Shown: one piece after another, positions 9,078 through 17,704 of the stretch
Position numbering within the stretch: position 1 is the first letter of the stretch
Layout of the letters: each line of letters starts with the position of its first letter
Origin: DASPHG01 sp963748315
GTDB lineage: Bacteria; Actinomycetota; Thermoleophilia; Solirubrobacterales; Thermoleophilaceae
Reading direction: 5' to 3'
Assembly: GCA_963748315.1 (NCBI GenBank)
Contig: CAVVIK010000006.1
Span: 310,001 to 374,000 of the forward strand
DNA: 64,000 nt
Translations under genes and position numbers: made by a program
The notes under the pieces: model-generated
What the model was told of the DNA's origin: nothing
Database searches by the model: none
The model's input: the letters and a program-made list of their open reading frames with translations, nothing else

Positions 9078-10601
9078 TTACGACTCGGCGGGCGGCTCGG
9101 CCGCGGCGATCCTCGCCGGGCCCGGCTCGGCAGGCTTCATCGGCGCGACGCCGCGGTGTCCCATGACGCGCTCGATGTCTTCACGCTCGAGCACCTCCTG
9201 CTCGAGCAGCGTGCGCGCGAACTCGTCGAGCGTCGCGCGGTGCTCGGTGATCAGGCGATGCGCGTAGCGGTACGCAACGTCCGTGATGTCCGCCTGTTCG
9301 TCGTCGACCAGCCGGCGCGTGTTGTCGGAGATCGCGTAGTCCTCGATCGCGAGCCGGCGCGCGCTCATCGAGTTGCCCATGCCGTATTCGGCAACCATCG
9401 CGCGGCTGATCTCGTTCACCTTCTTCAGGTCGTCGGACGCGCCGGTAGTCACCGTTCCGAAGACAATCTGCTCCGCGACGCGGCCGCCGAGCAGCACCAC
9501 GAGGTACTCGGTGAGCTCCTCCTTCGACTTCAGGTAGCGGTCCTCCTCGGGCAGGTTCAGCGTGTAGCCGAGCGCCCGGCCGCGCGGGACGATCGAGATC
9601 TTGTGGACCCTTTCGACCGACGGCAGGAGCTCCGAGCAGAGCGCGTGGCCGGCCTCGTGGTAGGCGACGACGCGCTTCTCGTGCTCGTTCATCAGCCGGC
9701 GCGACTCCATCCCGGCGACGACGCGCTCGAGCGCGCCGTTGAAGTCCTCGGTCAGGACGACGTCGCGGCCCTTGCGGCCGGCGAAGATCGCCGCCTCGTT
9801 GCAGATGTTCGCCAGGTCGGCGCCGGTCAGGCCCGCCGTCTGGCGGGCGACGAGCTCGAGGTCGACGTCGGCGACCGGCTTGTTCTTCGAGTGGACCTCG
9901 AGGATCTCTACGCGGCCCGCCAGGTCGGGCGGCGCGACGAAGATCTGGCGGTCGAACCGACCGGGACGCATGAGGGCGGGATCGAGCTTCTCGATCAGGT
10001 TCGACGCAGCGATCACGACGAGGTCGTCGGCGCCGCCGAACCCGTCCATCTCGACCAGCAGCTGGTTGAGCGTCTGGTCCTTCTCCCCGGAGATGTCGTT
10101 GCCGCGCGTGGCGCCGACGGCGTCGAGCTCGTCGATGAAGATGATGGCCGGGCGCGACTTGCGCGCCTTGCGGAAGAGACGCCGGATGCGCGCCGCGCCG
10201 AGGCCGACGAACATCTCGACGAACGAGGCCGCCGACTGCGCGTAGAACTTGGCCCCCGCCTCAGCGGCCACGGCCTTGGCGAGCATCGTCTTGCCGGTGC
10301 CCGGCGGGCCGTGCAGCAGCACGCCCTTCGGAACCTTCGCGCCGAGCTTGCGGAAGCGCTTGGGATCGCGGAGGAATTCGACGATCTCGCGCAGCTCTTC
10401 CTTGGCCTCCTCGACGCCGGCGACGTCGTCCCACCGCACCGAGGACTTCGAGTCAGGCTTGATCTCCTCGGGCTTCGTGCGCGGCATGAACCGCAACATC
10501 CCGAGCAGGACGACCGCGATCAGGCCCATGAAGATCAGAGGCAGCCACGTGAGCATCCACTGCTGGACGCCGTCCCAGGACAGAGCGATTACTTCAGTCA
10601 C
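9078..10601 (-). CDS. ftsH: FtsH-family AAA+ zinc metalloprotease, short form
   Basis: A 507-residue membrane-anchored ATP-dependent protease. One hydrophobic helix lies at about 17-37. The AAA+ domain has Walker A GPPGTGKT at 98-105, Walker B IIFIDELDA near 153-161 and second-region-of-homology arginines in MRPGRFDR at 211-218. The M41 protease domain has the zinc site HEAGH at 315-319 and a candidate third ligand in TTGASDDL near 385-392. Ordinary FtsH is 600-700 residues with two helices flanking an external domain; here the external domain and one helix are missing. The start is GTG. It should degrade membrane and regulatory proteins. Confidence 0.93.
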   Translation of the reverse strand: MTEVIALSWDGVQQWMLTWLPLIFMGLIAVVLLGMLRFMPRTKPEEIKPDSKSSVRWDDVAGVEEAKEELREIVEFLRDPKRFRKLGAKVPKGVLLHGPPGTGKTMLAKAVAAEAGAKFYAQSAASFVEMFVGLGAARIRRLFRKARKSRPAIIFIDELDAVGATRGNDISGEKDQTLNQLLVEMDGFGGADDLVVIAASNLIEKLDPALMRPGRFDRQIFVAPPDLAGRVEILEVHSKNKPVADVDLELVARQTAGLTGADLANICNEAAIFAGRKGRDVVLTEDFNGALERVVAGMESRRLMNEHEKRVVAYHEAGHALCSELLPSVERVHKISIVPRGRALGYTLNLPEEDRYLKSKEELTEYLVVLLGGRVAEQIVFGTVTTGASDDLKKVNEISRAMVAEYGMGNSMSARRLAIEDYAISDNTRRLVDDEQADITDVAYRYAHRLITEHRATLDEFARTLLEQEVLEREDIERVMGHRGVAPMKPAEPGPARIAAAEPPAES

Positions 10602-10677
10602 TGGGTGAATTCTCGACCACGGACGCGGAAACCGTTACGAACAAACGTCCAAACGGGCGAAAGATGGGGTCGTGACC

Positions 10678-11472
10678 CTATTCCCCGCCCGCATCCGCCT
10701 CGCGGCGCAGGATCTCCGCCAGGGCGGCCTGGCCGACCTCGATCTGCTCCTCCGTCGGCTCGCGCGTCCCGACCAGGCGCTGGATCTCGTAGCCCGGGCG
10801 TCGCAGCGCCTTGGCGAGCGCCGTGTCGGCGTGGCGCTCCGACCACCCGAACACCTCGACTGCCAGCGCCACCGATCCGAGCGCTACCGCACCCTCCGCC
10901 GCCGGCCCGCGCAGCCCCGCCTTGCGGACCGCGACGCTGCCGGCAGCGGTCGCGGCGAGCATCGGCGCGACCAGGTTGGACCCGCAGCGGTCGTGCTCCT
11001 TTTCGGCGTCGGCGGTCTCGCCGTCCTGCTCGTAGGCGGCGATCGCCTTGTGCTCGACGCCGTGCCATGAGGCGAGCTCGCCCTGCCGCAGCGCGAGGAG
11101 CGCCGGCGCCAGGCTGATGAGCGCGACCCCCGTCTCGCGCGCGAGCGTCCGCGAGCCGCTCCGGCGGAGAGCACGTCCGGCCACGGCCGCGCCTGCCATC
11201 GCCGCGACCGTGCGTACGTCCTGCATCGGCAGCTTGGCCTCGGGGAGCGTGCGCTTGACCAGCGGGATGACGGCGAACGCCTCGCCCAGCCGCGCGACTC
11301 CGCGGACGCCGGGCACTCGGTCGAAGGCGCCGCCGAAGGTCGGCTTGCGCCCCGAAGCGACCTTCACCTCGCCGCCCTTCGTCCGCACCGCAGCGGCCCA
11401 GTGCGTCGGGCCGTGCACGAGCAGCCCGTTGCGGAGGGCCATCCCGCCGAGGCGAAGCTTCTCGTCGCTCAC
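10678..11472 (-). CDS. DUF1385 (YqhQ-like) membrane protein
   Basis: A 264-residue protein of the DUF1385 family. The family core is visible in WHGVEHKAIAAYE and, about 17 residues later, HDRCGSNLVAPML; hydrophobic segments surround it (about 100-125, 140-165 and 205-235). The His/Glu/Cys pattern hints at a metal site, but the function of the family is unknown. I use the GTG at 11472, which forms a GTGA overlap with the M20 peptidase stop. A much longer open frame extends upstream inside the peptidase gene and is not believable. Confidence 0.8.
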   Translation of the reverse strand: MSDEKLRLGGMALRNGLLVHGPTHWAAAVRTKGGEVKVASGRKPTFGGAFDRVPGVRGVARLGEAFAVIPLVKRTLPEAKLPMQDVRTVAAMAGAAVAGRALRRSGSRTLARETGVALISLAPALLALRQGELASWHGVEHKAIAAYEQDGETADAEKEHDRCGSNLVAPMLAATAAGSVAVRKAGLRGPAAEGAVALGSVALAVEVFGWSERHADTALAKALRRPGYEIQRLVGTREPTEEQIEVGQAALAEILRREADAGGE

Positions 11473-12773
11473 GACAGGAGCTCCTTGCAGATGTGCACGT
11501 ATGCGCCGGCGGCGAAGCCGAGGTCGGCGACTGGCACGCGCTCGTCGGCGCCGTGCACGAGCGGCGACGCCTCGAACATGTCCATCGCCCGCTGGGGGAA
11601 GAACCCGTACGCCACGCACTCCGGGAACGCCTCGCGCCACCAGCGCGAGTCGGTGAACCCGGGCAGGCTCGTCGCGGCGACGGCGGCATCGGGATCGACC
11701 TGCTCGACCCAGCCGCGGATCGCCTCCATCAGCGGCGTCTCGATCGGCGACCGGTTGCCCACGACCTGCTCGTTGAACTCGATCGACCAGCCGTCCTCTC
11801 CGAGCACCTCGCGGATCTTCTCGAGCGCGTGCTCCTGGCCGAGCCCGGGCGGCACGCGGCAGTCCACCTTCAGCGACGCCTGCGCCGGAATGACGTTGAT
11901 CTTGTCGGAGGCGTGCGCCATGGTCGGCGTGAGCGTCACGCCGAGCAGCGGCTCGACGAGGACAGCCACGCGCGGATCGGTCTTCGCCGCCTCCCTGACC
12001 GCCGTCTCGGGATCTGACGGGTCGACGCCGAGCGCGGTGAGGAGCGACTCCGGCTCAGGGCTCAGCTCGAGCGACGGCTGGCGGTCGCGCATCGCCTGAA
12101 GCAGCGGCGCGAGCTTCGTCAGCGCGTTGTCGCCGATCCGCGGTATCGACGCATGACCGGCCTCACCGTGCGTGGTCAACGTGAAGCGGAAGACGCCCTT
12201 CTCGGCGACGCACACCCCGTAGACCCGGCGCCCGTCGAAGTGGAGGATCTCGCCGGCGCCCTCGTTGACCATGAAGTCGCACCTGACCTTGTCCGGGTGC
12301 TCGCTGCAGAGCCACTGCGCACCGAACTCCGCGCCCGCCTCCTCGTCCGCCGTGATGATCACGAGCAGCTCGCCGGCCGGCCGCCATCCCTCTTCGGCCA
12401 GCGAGGCGGCTGCGGCCACCTCCGCGGCGACCTGGCTCTTCATGTCGAGCGCGCCTCGGCCCCAGACGCAGCCGTCCCGGAGCTCGCCCGACCACGGGTC
12501 GACCGACCAGTCGGCGGGATCGGCCAGCACGGTGTCGACGTGGCCGCAGAGGCACACGGTGGGGCCGTCACCCTCGCCACGCAGCCGTGCGATCAGGTTC
12601 GGCCGGCCCTCGACGGCGGCCAGGAGCTCGCATTCGAAGCCGGCCGCCGCGAGCGTCTCGCGCAGGAACTCCTGCGCCGCCTCCTCGTTCCCGGGCGGGT
12701 TGACGGTGTTGAAGCGGATGAGCCGCTGGAGCAGCTCGGTAGTACGGCGTTCGAGCTGCGCTGGCTCGGGCAC
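11469..12773 (-). CDS. M20-family metallopeptidase (ArgE/DapE/CPG2-like)
   Basis: A 434-residue two-zinc amidohydrolase. The N-terminal part is RLIRFNTVNPPGNE. Metal ligands appear in order: GHVDTV, then GRGALDMK (bridging Asp), then TADEEAG with the catalytic Glu pair, and a C-terminal VHGADE. A dimerisation domain lies between, near residues 190-320. Members remove an N-acyl or amino-acyl group from peptides or amino acids; without biosynthetic neighbours I cannot choose between ArgE, DapE and peptidase roles. The start is GTG, 24 bp from the divergent cupin gene. The stop is coupled to the DUF1385 gene by GTGA. Confidence 0.85.
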   Translation of the reverse strand: MPEPAQLERRTTELLQRLIRFNTVNPPGNEEAAQEFLRETLAAAGFECELLAAVEGRPNLIARLRGEGDGPTVCLCGHVDTVLADPADWSVDPWSGELRDGCVWGRGALDMKSQVAAEVAAAASLAEEGWRPAGELLVIITADEEAGAEFGAQWLCSEHPDKVRCDFMVNEGAGEILHFDGRRVYGVCVAEKGVFRFTLTTHGEAGHASIPRIGDNALTKLAPLLQAMRDRQPSLELSPEPESLLTALGVDPSDPETAVREAAKTDPRVAVLVEPLLGVTLTPTMAHASDKINVIPAQASLKVDCRVPPGLGQEHALEKIREVLGEDGWSIEFNEQVVGNRSPIETPLMEAIRGWVEQVDPDAAVAATSLPGFTDSRWWREAFPECVAYGFFPQRAMDMFEASPLVHGADERVPVADLGFAAGAYVHICKELLS

Positions 12774-12797
12774 GCAGGAGAGAGTAGAACCTGCGGC

Positions 12798-13286
12798 ATG
12801 AGCGAATGGCTAACAGGCAGTCTCCAGGACGCGCAGGCGATGAAACACCCCGTGCTCGGCATGGGCTTCTTGTTCGGCGAGGCGTACCCGCGCGAAAAGT
12901 TCGAGGACTTCGGAGTCAACGTTCGCGTCGTTGAGCCGGGGCAGCCGACCGCGCTCTACCACTCGGAGGGAGTGGAGGAGTTCTTCCTGGTGCTCGCGGG
13001 CGAGTGCCTCGCGGTGGTGGACGAGGAAGAGGTGACGCTCCGGCAGTGGGAGTTCCTCCATTGCCCGCCCGGCACGGCGCATGTCCTGATAGGCGCGGGC
13101 GACGGGCCGTGCGCGATCCTGATGGTCGGCGGGCGCCGCGAGGCGAGCATCCGTTACCCCGTCAGCGAAGTCGCCGCGCGCCACGGCGTGTCGGTCGACA
13201 GGGAGACCGACAGCTTCGAGGACGCGTGGAACCAGCGCGGCCTGCGGCCTGAGTTCGAGTCGGCGCAGCTGCCCTGGCCGCCGTGA
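12798..13286 (+). CDS. Cupin-domain protein
   Basis: A 162-residue single-cupin protein. Motif 1 is partly recognisable as YHSEGVEEFFLVLAGE and motif 2 as WEFLHCPPGTAHVLIGAG, retaining a His in each half for metal binding. The C-terminal 40 residues are charged. Cupins can be sugar isomerases, oxygenases or small-molecule binding proteins, and no substrate is evident. Its stop is coupled to rarA through GTGA, an association with no obvious functional logic. Confidence 0.75.
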   Translation: MSEWLTGSLQDAQAMKHPVLGMGFLFGEAYPREKFEDFGVNVRVVEPGQPTALYHSEGVEEFFLVLAGECLAVVDEEEVTLRQWEFLHCPPGTAHVLIGAGDGPCAILMVGGRREASIRYPVSEVAARHGVSVDRETDSFEDAWNQRGLRPEFESAQLPWPP

Positions 13287-14623
13287 GCGAGCAACTCTTC
13301 GACACCGGCGACGAGGCACCGCGCGGCCAGACGCGGGTGCCGGCGGCCGACCAGCCGCTCGCGGCCCGCATGCGGCCGGAGACCCTCGAGGAATTCGTCG
13401 GCCAGGAGCACCTGCTGGGCGAGGGCGCGTCGCTGCGCTCCGCGATCGAGGAGGGACGGCCGCACTCGATGGTGCTGTACGGGCCGCCGGGCACGGGCAA
13501 GACGACGCTCGCGCGCCTGCTCGCGCGGAACGCGCGCGCCGCGTTCGAGGAGGCGTCGGCGGTCAACGCCGGCAAGCAGGAGGTGCGCGACGTGCTCGAG
13601 CGAGCAGAGCACCGCCGGCGTGCGAACGGCGAGGGCACCGTGTTCTTCCTCGACGAGATCCACCGCTTCAACAAGGCGCAGCAGGACGCGCTGCTGCCCG
13701 CGGTCGAGGAGGGGCTCGTCGCACTCGTGGGCGCGACCACGGAGAACCCGTACTTCGAGGTGAACTCGGCGCTCGTGTCGCGCGTGCAGGTGTACGAGTT
13801 CCGCAAGCTGGGTGACGAAGACGTGCTCGCCCTGCTGCGGCGCGCACTCACGGACGAGCGCGGGCTCGGTGGCCGCGGGAAGGTCGACGACGACGCGCTC
13901 GAGTTTCTCGCCGCGCGGTCTGGTGGTGACGCACGCGCCGCCCTCGCCGCGCTCGAGGTCGCGGTCGAGACAGCGGGCGAGGAAACCGTGACGGTCGCGG
14001 TCGCCGAGGACGCGATGCAGCGCAAGGCCGTGCTCTACGACAAGGGCGGCGACCGCCACTACGACACGATCTCCGCGTGGATCAAGGCGACGCGCGGATC
14101 GGACCCGGACGCCTCCCTGCTCTATCTCGCGATCATGCTCGAGGGCGGCGAGGACCCGCGCTTCATCGCGCGCCGGATGGTGATCCTCGCCAGCGAGGAC
14201 ATCGGCAACGCGGACCCGCGTGCGTTGCAGGTCGCAGTAGCGGCTGCGCACGCGGTCGAGCACGTCGGCATGCCGGAGTGCGCCCACAACCTCGCCCAGG
14301 CCGCGGTCTACCTCTCGCTCGCGCCGAAGTCGAACGCGTCTTACAAGGCCCTGAAGGCCGCGCGCGCCTGGGTACGCGAGCACGGCGCGCCATTGCCGCC
14401 GGACCACCTGCGCAGCGCCGGCTACGACCTGCCGCGGCGCTACCTCGGTCACGGCGAGGGCTATGACTACCCGCATGACCGGCGGGAGGGCACCTCGCCA
14501 CAGGAGCTGATGCCGCCCGAGGCGGAGGGCGAGCGCTTCCTCGAGCTCTCGGAGCACGGCGAGGAGCGCGAGCTTCACGAGCGACTCGCTGCAATTAGGC
14601 GTGCACGCGCTCGCGAAGAGTGA
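13283..14623 (+). CDS. rarA: Replication-associated recombination protein A
   Basis: A 446-residue AAA+ ATPase of the RarA/MgsA/WRNIP1 family, which acts at stalled replication forks. It has the typical opening PLAARMRPETLEEFVGQEHL, Walker A YGPPGTGKTT at about 66-75, Walker B VFFLDEIHRFNKAQQD near 118, sensor 1 VGATTENPYFEVN, and the C-terminal tetramerisation region DRHYDTISAWIKATRGSDPD with RRMVILASEDIGNADP. The length is as usual. The GTG start overlaps the cupin gene stop. A terminator-like hairpin follows. Confidence 0.95.
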   Translation: MSEQLFDTGDEAPRGQTRVPAADQPLAARMRPETLEEFVGQEHLLGEGASLRSAIEEGRPHSMVLYGPPGTGKTTLARLLARNARAAFEEASAVNAGKQEVRDVLERAEHRRRANGEGTVFFLDEIHRFNKAQQDALLPAVEEGLVALVGATTENPYFEVNSALVSRVQVYEFRKLGDEDVLALLRRALTDERGLGGRGKVDDDALEFLAARSGGDARAALAALEVAVETAGEETVTVAVAEDAMQRKAVLYDKGGDRHYDTISAWIKATRGSDPDASLLYLAIMLEGGEDPRFIARRMVILASEDIGNADPRALQVAVAAAHAVEHVGMPECAHNLAQAAVYLSLAPKSNASYKALKAARAWVREHGAPLPPDHLRSAGYDLPRRYLGHGEGYDYPHDRREGTSPQELMPPEAEGERFLELSEHGEERELHERLAAIRRARAREE

Positions 14624-14645
14624 TCTCGGTCACATAAGCGTCAGA

Positions 14646-14669
14646 AGAGAGCGGGGTTTCCCGATCTCT
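14646..14669 (+). terminator. Stem-loop after rarA
   Basis: AGAGA (14646-14650) pairs with TCTCT (14665-14669) and CGGG (14652-14655) with CCCG (14660-14663), with a G-A mismatch between the two helices and a GTTT loop. It lies 23 bases after the rarA stop and before the GNAT gene. Confidence 0.5.
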
Positions 14670-14707
14670 TCACAAAGGCTTCAGACGAGGCCCCAAGCTT
14701 CACTGAC

Positions 14708-15277
14708 ATGGCTCGAAGTGCTCCCGAAAACCGACTTGCCGACTCAGGCACGCTGCTCGCGACTATCCATCACCTCGATGGCGGGCTGCCCGTGCGCCTG
14801 CGCCTGACGCGTCCGAGCGACACGACGCGGGTGCGTGACTTCCTCGAGCGGCTCTCCCCCGAGACGCGCCAGCGGCGGTTCCTGTCGCCGATGCCGCGCG
14901 TCCCGGAGGCGGCGGTCGACCACTTCACCTTCTATGACCCGCGCGAGCGGCTCGTGATCGCCGCGACCGCCCCCGGCGAGGGCGGCGAGGAGATCATCGG
15001 GCTGGGCGACATTGGCTTCCTCTCGACTGGGATCGCGGAGATCGGGCTCGTCGTCGAGGAGGCACACCAGAGCCGCGGCATCGGCAAGCTGGTCGCGGAG
15101 GCGATCGCCTCGCTCGCGCTGTCGCGCGGCGCGACCCACCTGAAGGCCGAGATGCTCGACTCGAGCCAGGCCGTCCTGAAGGTGCTCGGGTCGATCGGGC
15201 CGACGATCAGCGAGATCGAGGACGGACGCGCGGTCGCCTATACGAAGCTGCCCGCCCGCACCAGCTGGGCCGCCTAA
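14708..15277 (+). CDS. GNAT-family acetyltransferase
   Basis: A 189-residue protein with a GNAT fold: VRLRLTRPSDTTRVRDFLER at the start, a beta-strand segment IAEIGLVVEEAHQSRGIG containing the Q/RxxGxG/A acetyl-CoA loop (QSRGIGKL near 124), then AEAIASLALSRGATHLKAEM. The N-terminal 25 residues are a short extension. The wording RLSPETRQRRFLSP resembles the GNAT domain found in acyl-CoA synthetase-linked protein acetyltransferases, so protein lysine acetylation is one possibility, by similarity only. Confidence 0.8.
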   Translation: MARSAPENRLADSGTLLATIHHLDGGLPVRLRLTRPSDTTRVRDFLERLSPETRQRRFLSPMPRVPEAAVDHFTFYDPRERLVIAATAPGEGGEEIIGLGDIGFLSTGIAEIGLVVEEAHQSRGIGKLVAEAIASLALSRGATHLKAEMLDSSQAVLKVLGSIGPTISEIEDGRAVAYTKLPARTSWAA

Positions 15278-15294
15278 GACGCCGCGAGCGCATA

Positions 15295-16905
15295 ATGAGC
15301 GGCATGGAAGCCGCCACCAGCGCCCGGGCCGGCGCGCAGACCAACGGCCACGTCCTCCGGTCCTTCAACCCCGGCACGGGAGATCCGATCGGCTCGGTGC
15401 CGACGGTCTCGCCCGAACAGGTGCAGGCGGTCGTCGACGACGTCGCCGGCGTGCAGCCGTTCTGGGCGCAGCTCCCGCTCGAGGAGCGCGGGCGCTACAT
15501 GCGGCGCGCCGCGCAGGTGATCATCGACCGGCTGGACGAGCTGTCGGCGCTGCTGGCGCGCGAGCAGGGCAAGCCCCGGAACGAGGCATACGTGATGGAG
15601 CTCGTCCCGACGATCGACGCGCTGCACTGGATCGCGGACGAGGGGCCGAAGGTCCTCGCGGATGAACGCGTGAAGACGCCGCAGCTCTTCCTGCTGCAGA
15701 AGCGGCACCGGTTCTTCTACGAGCCGCTCGGCGTGGTCGGGGTGATCGCCCCGTGGAACTACCCGTGGTCGATCCCGTTCGGCGAGGTCGCGATGGCACT
15801 CATGGCAGGCAACGGCGTGGTGCTCAAGCCTGCCTCGCTCACGCCGGTCATCGGCGAGCGGATACGCGAGGTGTTCGAGCGCGCCGGCCTACCGGAGGGA
15901 CTCGTCCGCACAGTGCACGGGGGCGGCAAGGTCGGCCAAGCGCTCGTCGAGTCGAGCGCGGCGAAGATCTTCTTCACGGGTTCCGTCGAGGTCGGCCGCG
16001 GCGTCGGAATCGCCTGCGCCGAGCGAATGAAGGGGTGCGTGCTCGAGCTCGGCGGAAAGGACGCACAGCTGGTCCTGGCCGATGCGAACCTGTCCAACGC
16101 GACCTCCGGCTGCCTGTGGGGCGGGTTCGCGAACGCCGGCCAGACGTGCTCCGGGATCGAGCGCGTCTACGTGATGCGCGAGGTTGCCGACCGGTTCACG
16201 GCGGCCGTTGTGGAGGGCGCGCAGAAGCTGCGCGTGGGCGATCCCATCGAGTGGGACACGGAGATCGGCCCGATGGTGTCGAAGGACCAGTTCGAACTGG
16301 TGCGCGAGCTGGTGGACGACGCGGTAGCGAACGGGGCGAAGCTCGAGTGCGGCGGGCCCGTTGACGACGGCCCGTGGTTCGCGCCGACCGTCCTGACGAA
16401 CGTCACGCACGACATGCGGATCATGCGCGAGGAGATCTTCGGCCCGGTGGTGCCGATCGTGACCGTCGAGTCAGAGGAGGAGGCGATCCGGCTCGCGAAC
16501 GACTCCGAATTCGGCCTGGGCGCGTCGGTGTGGACCACCGACCGCGCGAAGGGCGAGCGCATCGCGCGCCGGATCGAGTCGGGGATGGTCTGGATCAACG
16601 ACCACATGTACACGCACGGCGCGATGCAGTGCGCATGGGGCGGCGTGAAGCACTCGGGGCTCGGCCGCGCGCATTCGAAGTTCGGCTTCTACGAGTGCGT
16701 CGACGTGAAGCAGATCGCGTGGGAGCCGTCGCTGACCCGAAACTTCTGGTGGCACCCCTACGACGAGTCGCTCGGCAACGGCATCCACGCCGCCGCGCAG
16801 TTGCTCTACGGGCGCGACGACGACAAGCTGGGCGCGCTCAAGCGCGGAGCGCTCCCGCTGGTGCGGATCGGGCGCAAGATGCTGCGCGGTGCCGGCAGGC
16901 GCTAG
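15295..16905 (+). CDS. NAD(P)-dependent aldehyde dehydrogenase
   Basis: A 536-residue aldehyde dehydrogenase with all key elements: PWN with the catalytic Asn at about 155, LKPAS for the cofactor, FTGS near 227, ELGGKD with Glu at about 251, and the catalytic Cys at about 285 in NAGQTCSG. The C-terminal half contains EEIFGPVVPIV. It oxidises an aldehyde to an acid; the substrate is not evident. About 50 extra residues at the C-terminus (from FWWHPYDESL) exceed the common 480-500 length. Two starts are possible, ATG at 15295 or 15304. It precedes the siroheme gene by 23 bases. Confidence 0.9.
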   Translation: MSGMEAATSARAGAQTNGHVLRSFNPGTGDPIGSVPTVSPEQVQAVVDDVAGVQPFWAQLPLEERGRYMRRAAQVIIDRLDELSALLAREQGKPRNEAYVMELVPTIDALHWIADEGPKVLADERVKTPQLFLLQKRHRFFYEPLGVVGVIAPWNYPWSIPFGEVAMALMAGNGVVLKPASLTPVIGERIREVFERAGLPEGLVRTVHGGGKVGQALVESSAAKIFFTGSVEVGRGVGIACAERMKGCVLELGGKDAQLVLADANLSNATSGCLWGGFANAGQTCSGIERVYVMREVADRFTAAVVEGAQKLRVGDPIEWDTEIGPMVSKDQFELVRELVDDAVANGAKLECGGPVDDGPWFAPTVLTNVTHDMRIMREEIFGPVVPIVTVESEEEAIRLANDSEFGLGASVWTTDRAKGERIARRIESGMVWINDHMYTHGAMQCAWGGVKHSGLGRAHSKFGFYECVDVKQIAWEPSLTRNFWWHPYDESLGNGIHAAAQLLYGRDDDKLGALKRGALPLVRIGRKMLRGAGRR

Positions 16906-16928
16906 CGCCCGCTTCGTATCCTCTCCAC

Positions 16929-17666
16929 ATGCCCGCTCAGGCCTACGCCGGGAAGGAATGCGTCTGCCAGCTCCGCAAGGGGATCTGCGATCAGAGCTGC
17001 GTGCGGGACATGCTCGACACGCCGTTCTACATCGCCTGCCTGCGGCTGACCGGCCGCCGGTGCGTGGTCGTCGGCGGCGGTGACGTCGGGCTCGAGAAGG
17101 TCGAGGGGCTGCTCGCCTGCGACGGCGACGTCGTGCTGATCGCTCCCGATGCGATCGAGCCGCTGCGGGAGCTCGCCGAGGAGGGATCGATCCGGTGGGA
17201 GCAGCGCGAGTACGAGACCGGCGACCTCGAGGGGACGTTCATCGCGATCGCCGCCACGAGCGACACCGACGTGAACATCCGGGTGTTCGAGGACGCGGAG
17301 CGCCGCGCGATGCTGGTCAACGTCGTCGACGTGCCGCCTCTGTGCAACTTCATCCTGCCGGCGATACATCGGAGCGGCCCGCTCGCGATCGCGATCTCGA
17401 CGGCGGGCGCGAGCCCCGCGCTGGCCAAGCGCCTCAAGCGCGAGATCGGCGAGACCTACGGCGAGCCATACGCACGGCTAGCCGAGCTCCTGAACGAAGC
17501 GCGCGGCTGGGCGAAGGGCAGCCTGCCGACCTACCAGGACCGCAAGCAGTTCTTCGAGGGCATCGTCAACGGCGAACCGGATCCGGTCGAGCTTCTCCGG
17601 CAGGGTGACGAGCAGGCGGTGCGCGACCTGATCGCGGCCGCGCAGCGAACCGCGACACCGGCATAG
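16929..17666 (+). CDS. Precorrin-2 dehydrogenase/sirohydrochlorin ferrochelatase-like (CysG N-terminal type)
   Basis: A 245-residue protein with a Rossmann nucleotide-binding N-terminal half (CLRLTGRRCVVVGGGDVG, near 38-55) and the siroheme-synthase middle region NVVDVPPLCNFILPAI followed by GPLAIAISTAGASPALAKRL. It converts precorrin-2 to sirohydrochlorin with NAD and may insert iron. The C-terminal methyltransferase domain of CysG is absent; that activity is supplied by the CobA-HemD fusion encoded at 24466. Odd: the first 27 residues hold four cysteines (ECVCQLRKGICDQSC) not expected in the family. The internal ATG at 17010 would delete them, but the codon pattern of the leader looks coding. 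Confidence 0.88.
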   Translation: MPAQAYAGKECVCQLRKGICDQSCVRDMLDTPFYIACLRLTGRRCVVVGGGDVGLEKVEGLLACDGDVVLIAPDAIEPLRELAEEGSIRWEQREYETGDLEGTFIAIAATSDTDVNIRVFEDAERRAMLVNVVDVPPLCNFILPAIHRSGPLAIAISTAGASPALAKRLKREIGETYGEPYARLAELLNEARGWAKGSLPTYQDRKQFFEGIVNGEPDPVELLRQGDEQAVRDLIAAAQRTATPA

Positions 17667-17704
17667 CCGAGCTCTCACATCTCGACGACGAAGGCCGCGC
17701 GCGG

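Noticed and set aside
9156..11117. A 653-codon plus-strand frame opposite ftsH
   Set aside because: Antisense shadow; no start signal, no recognisable domains, and FtsH is fully supported on the other strand.
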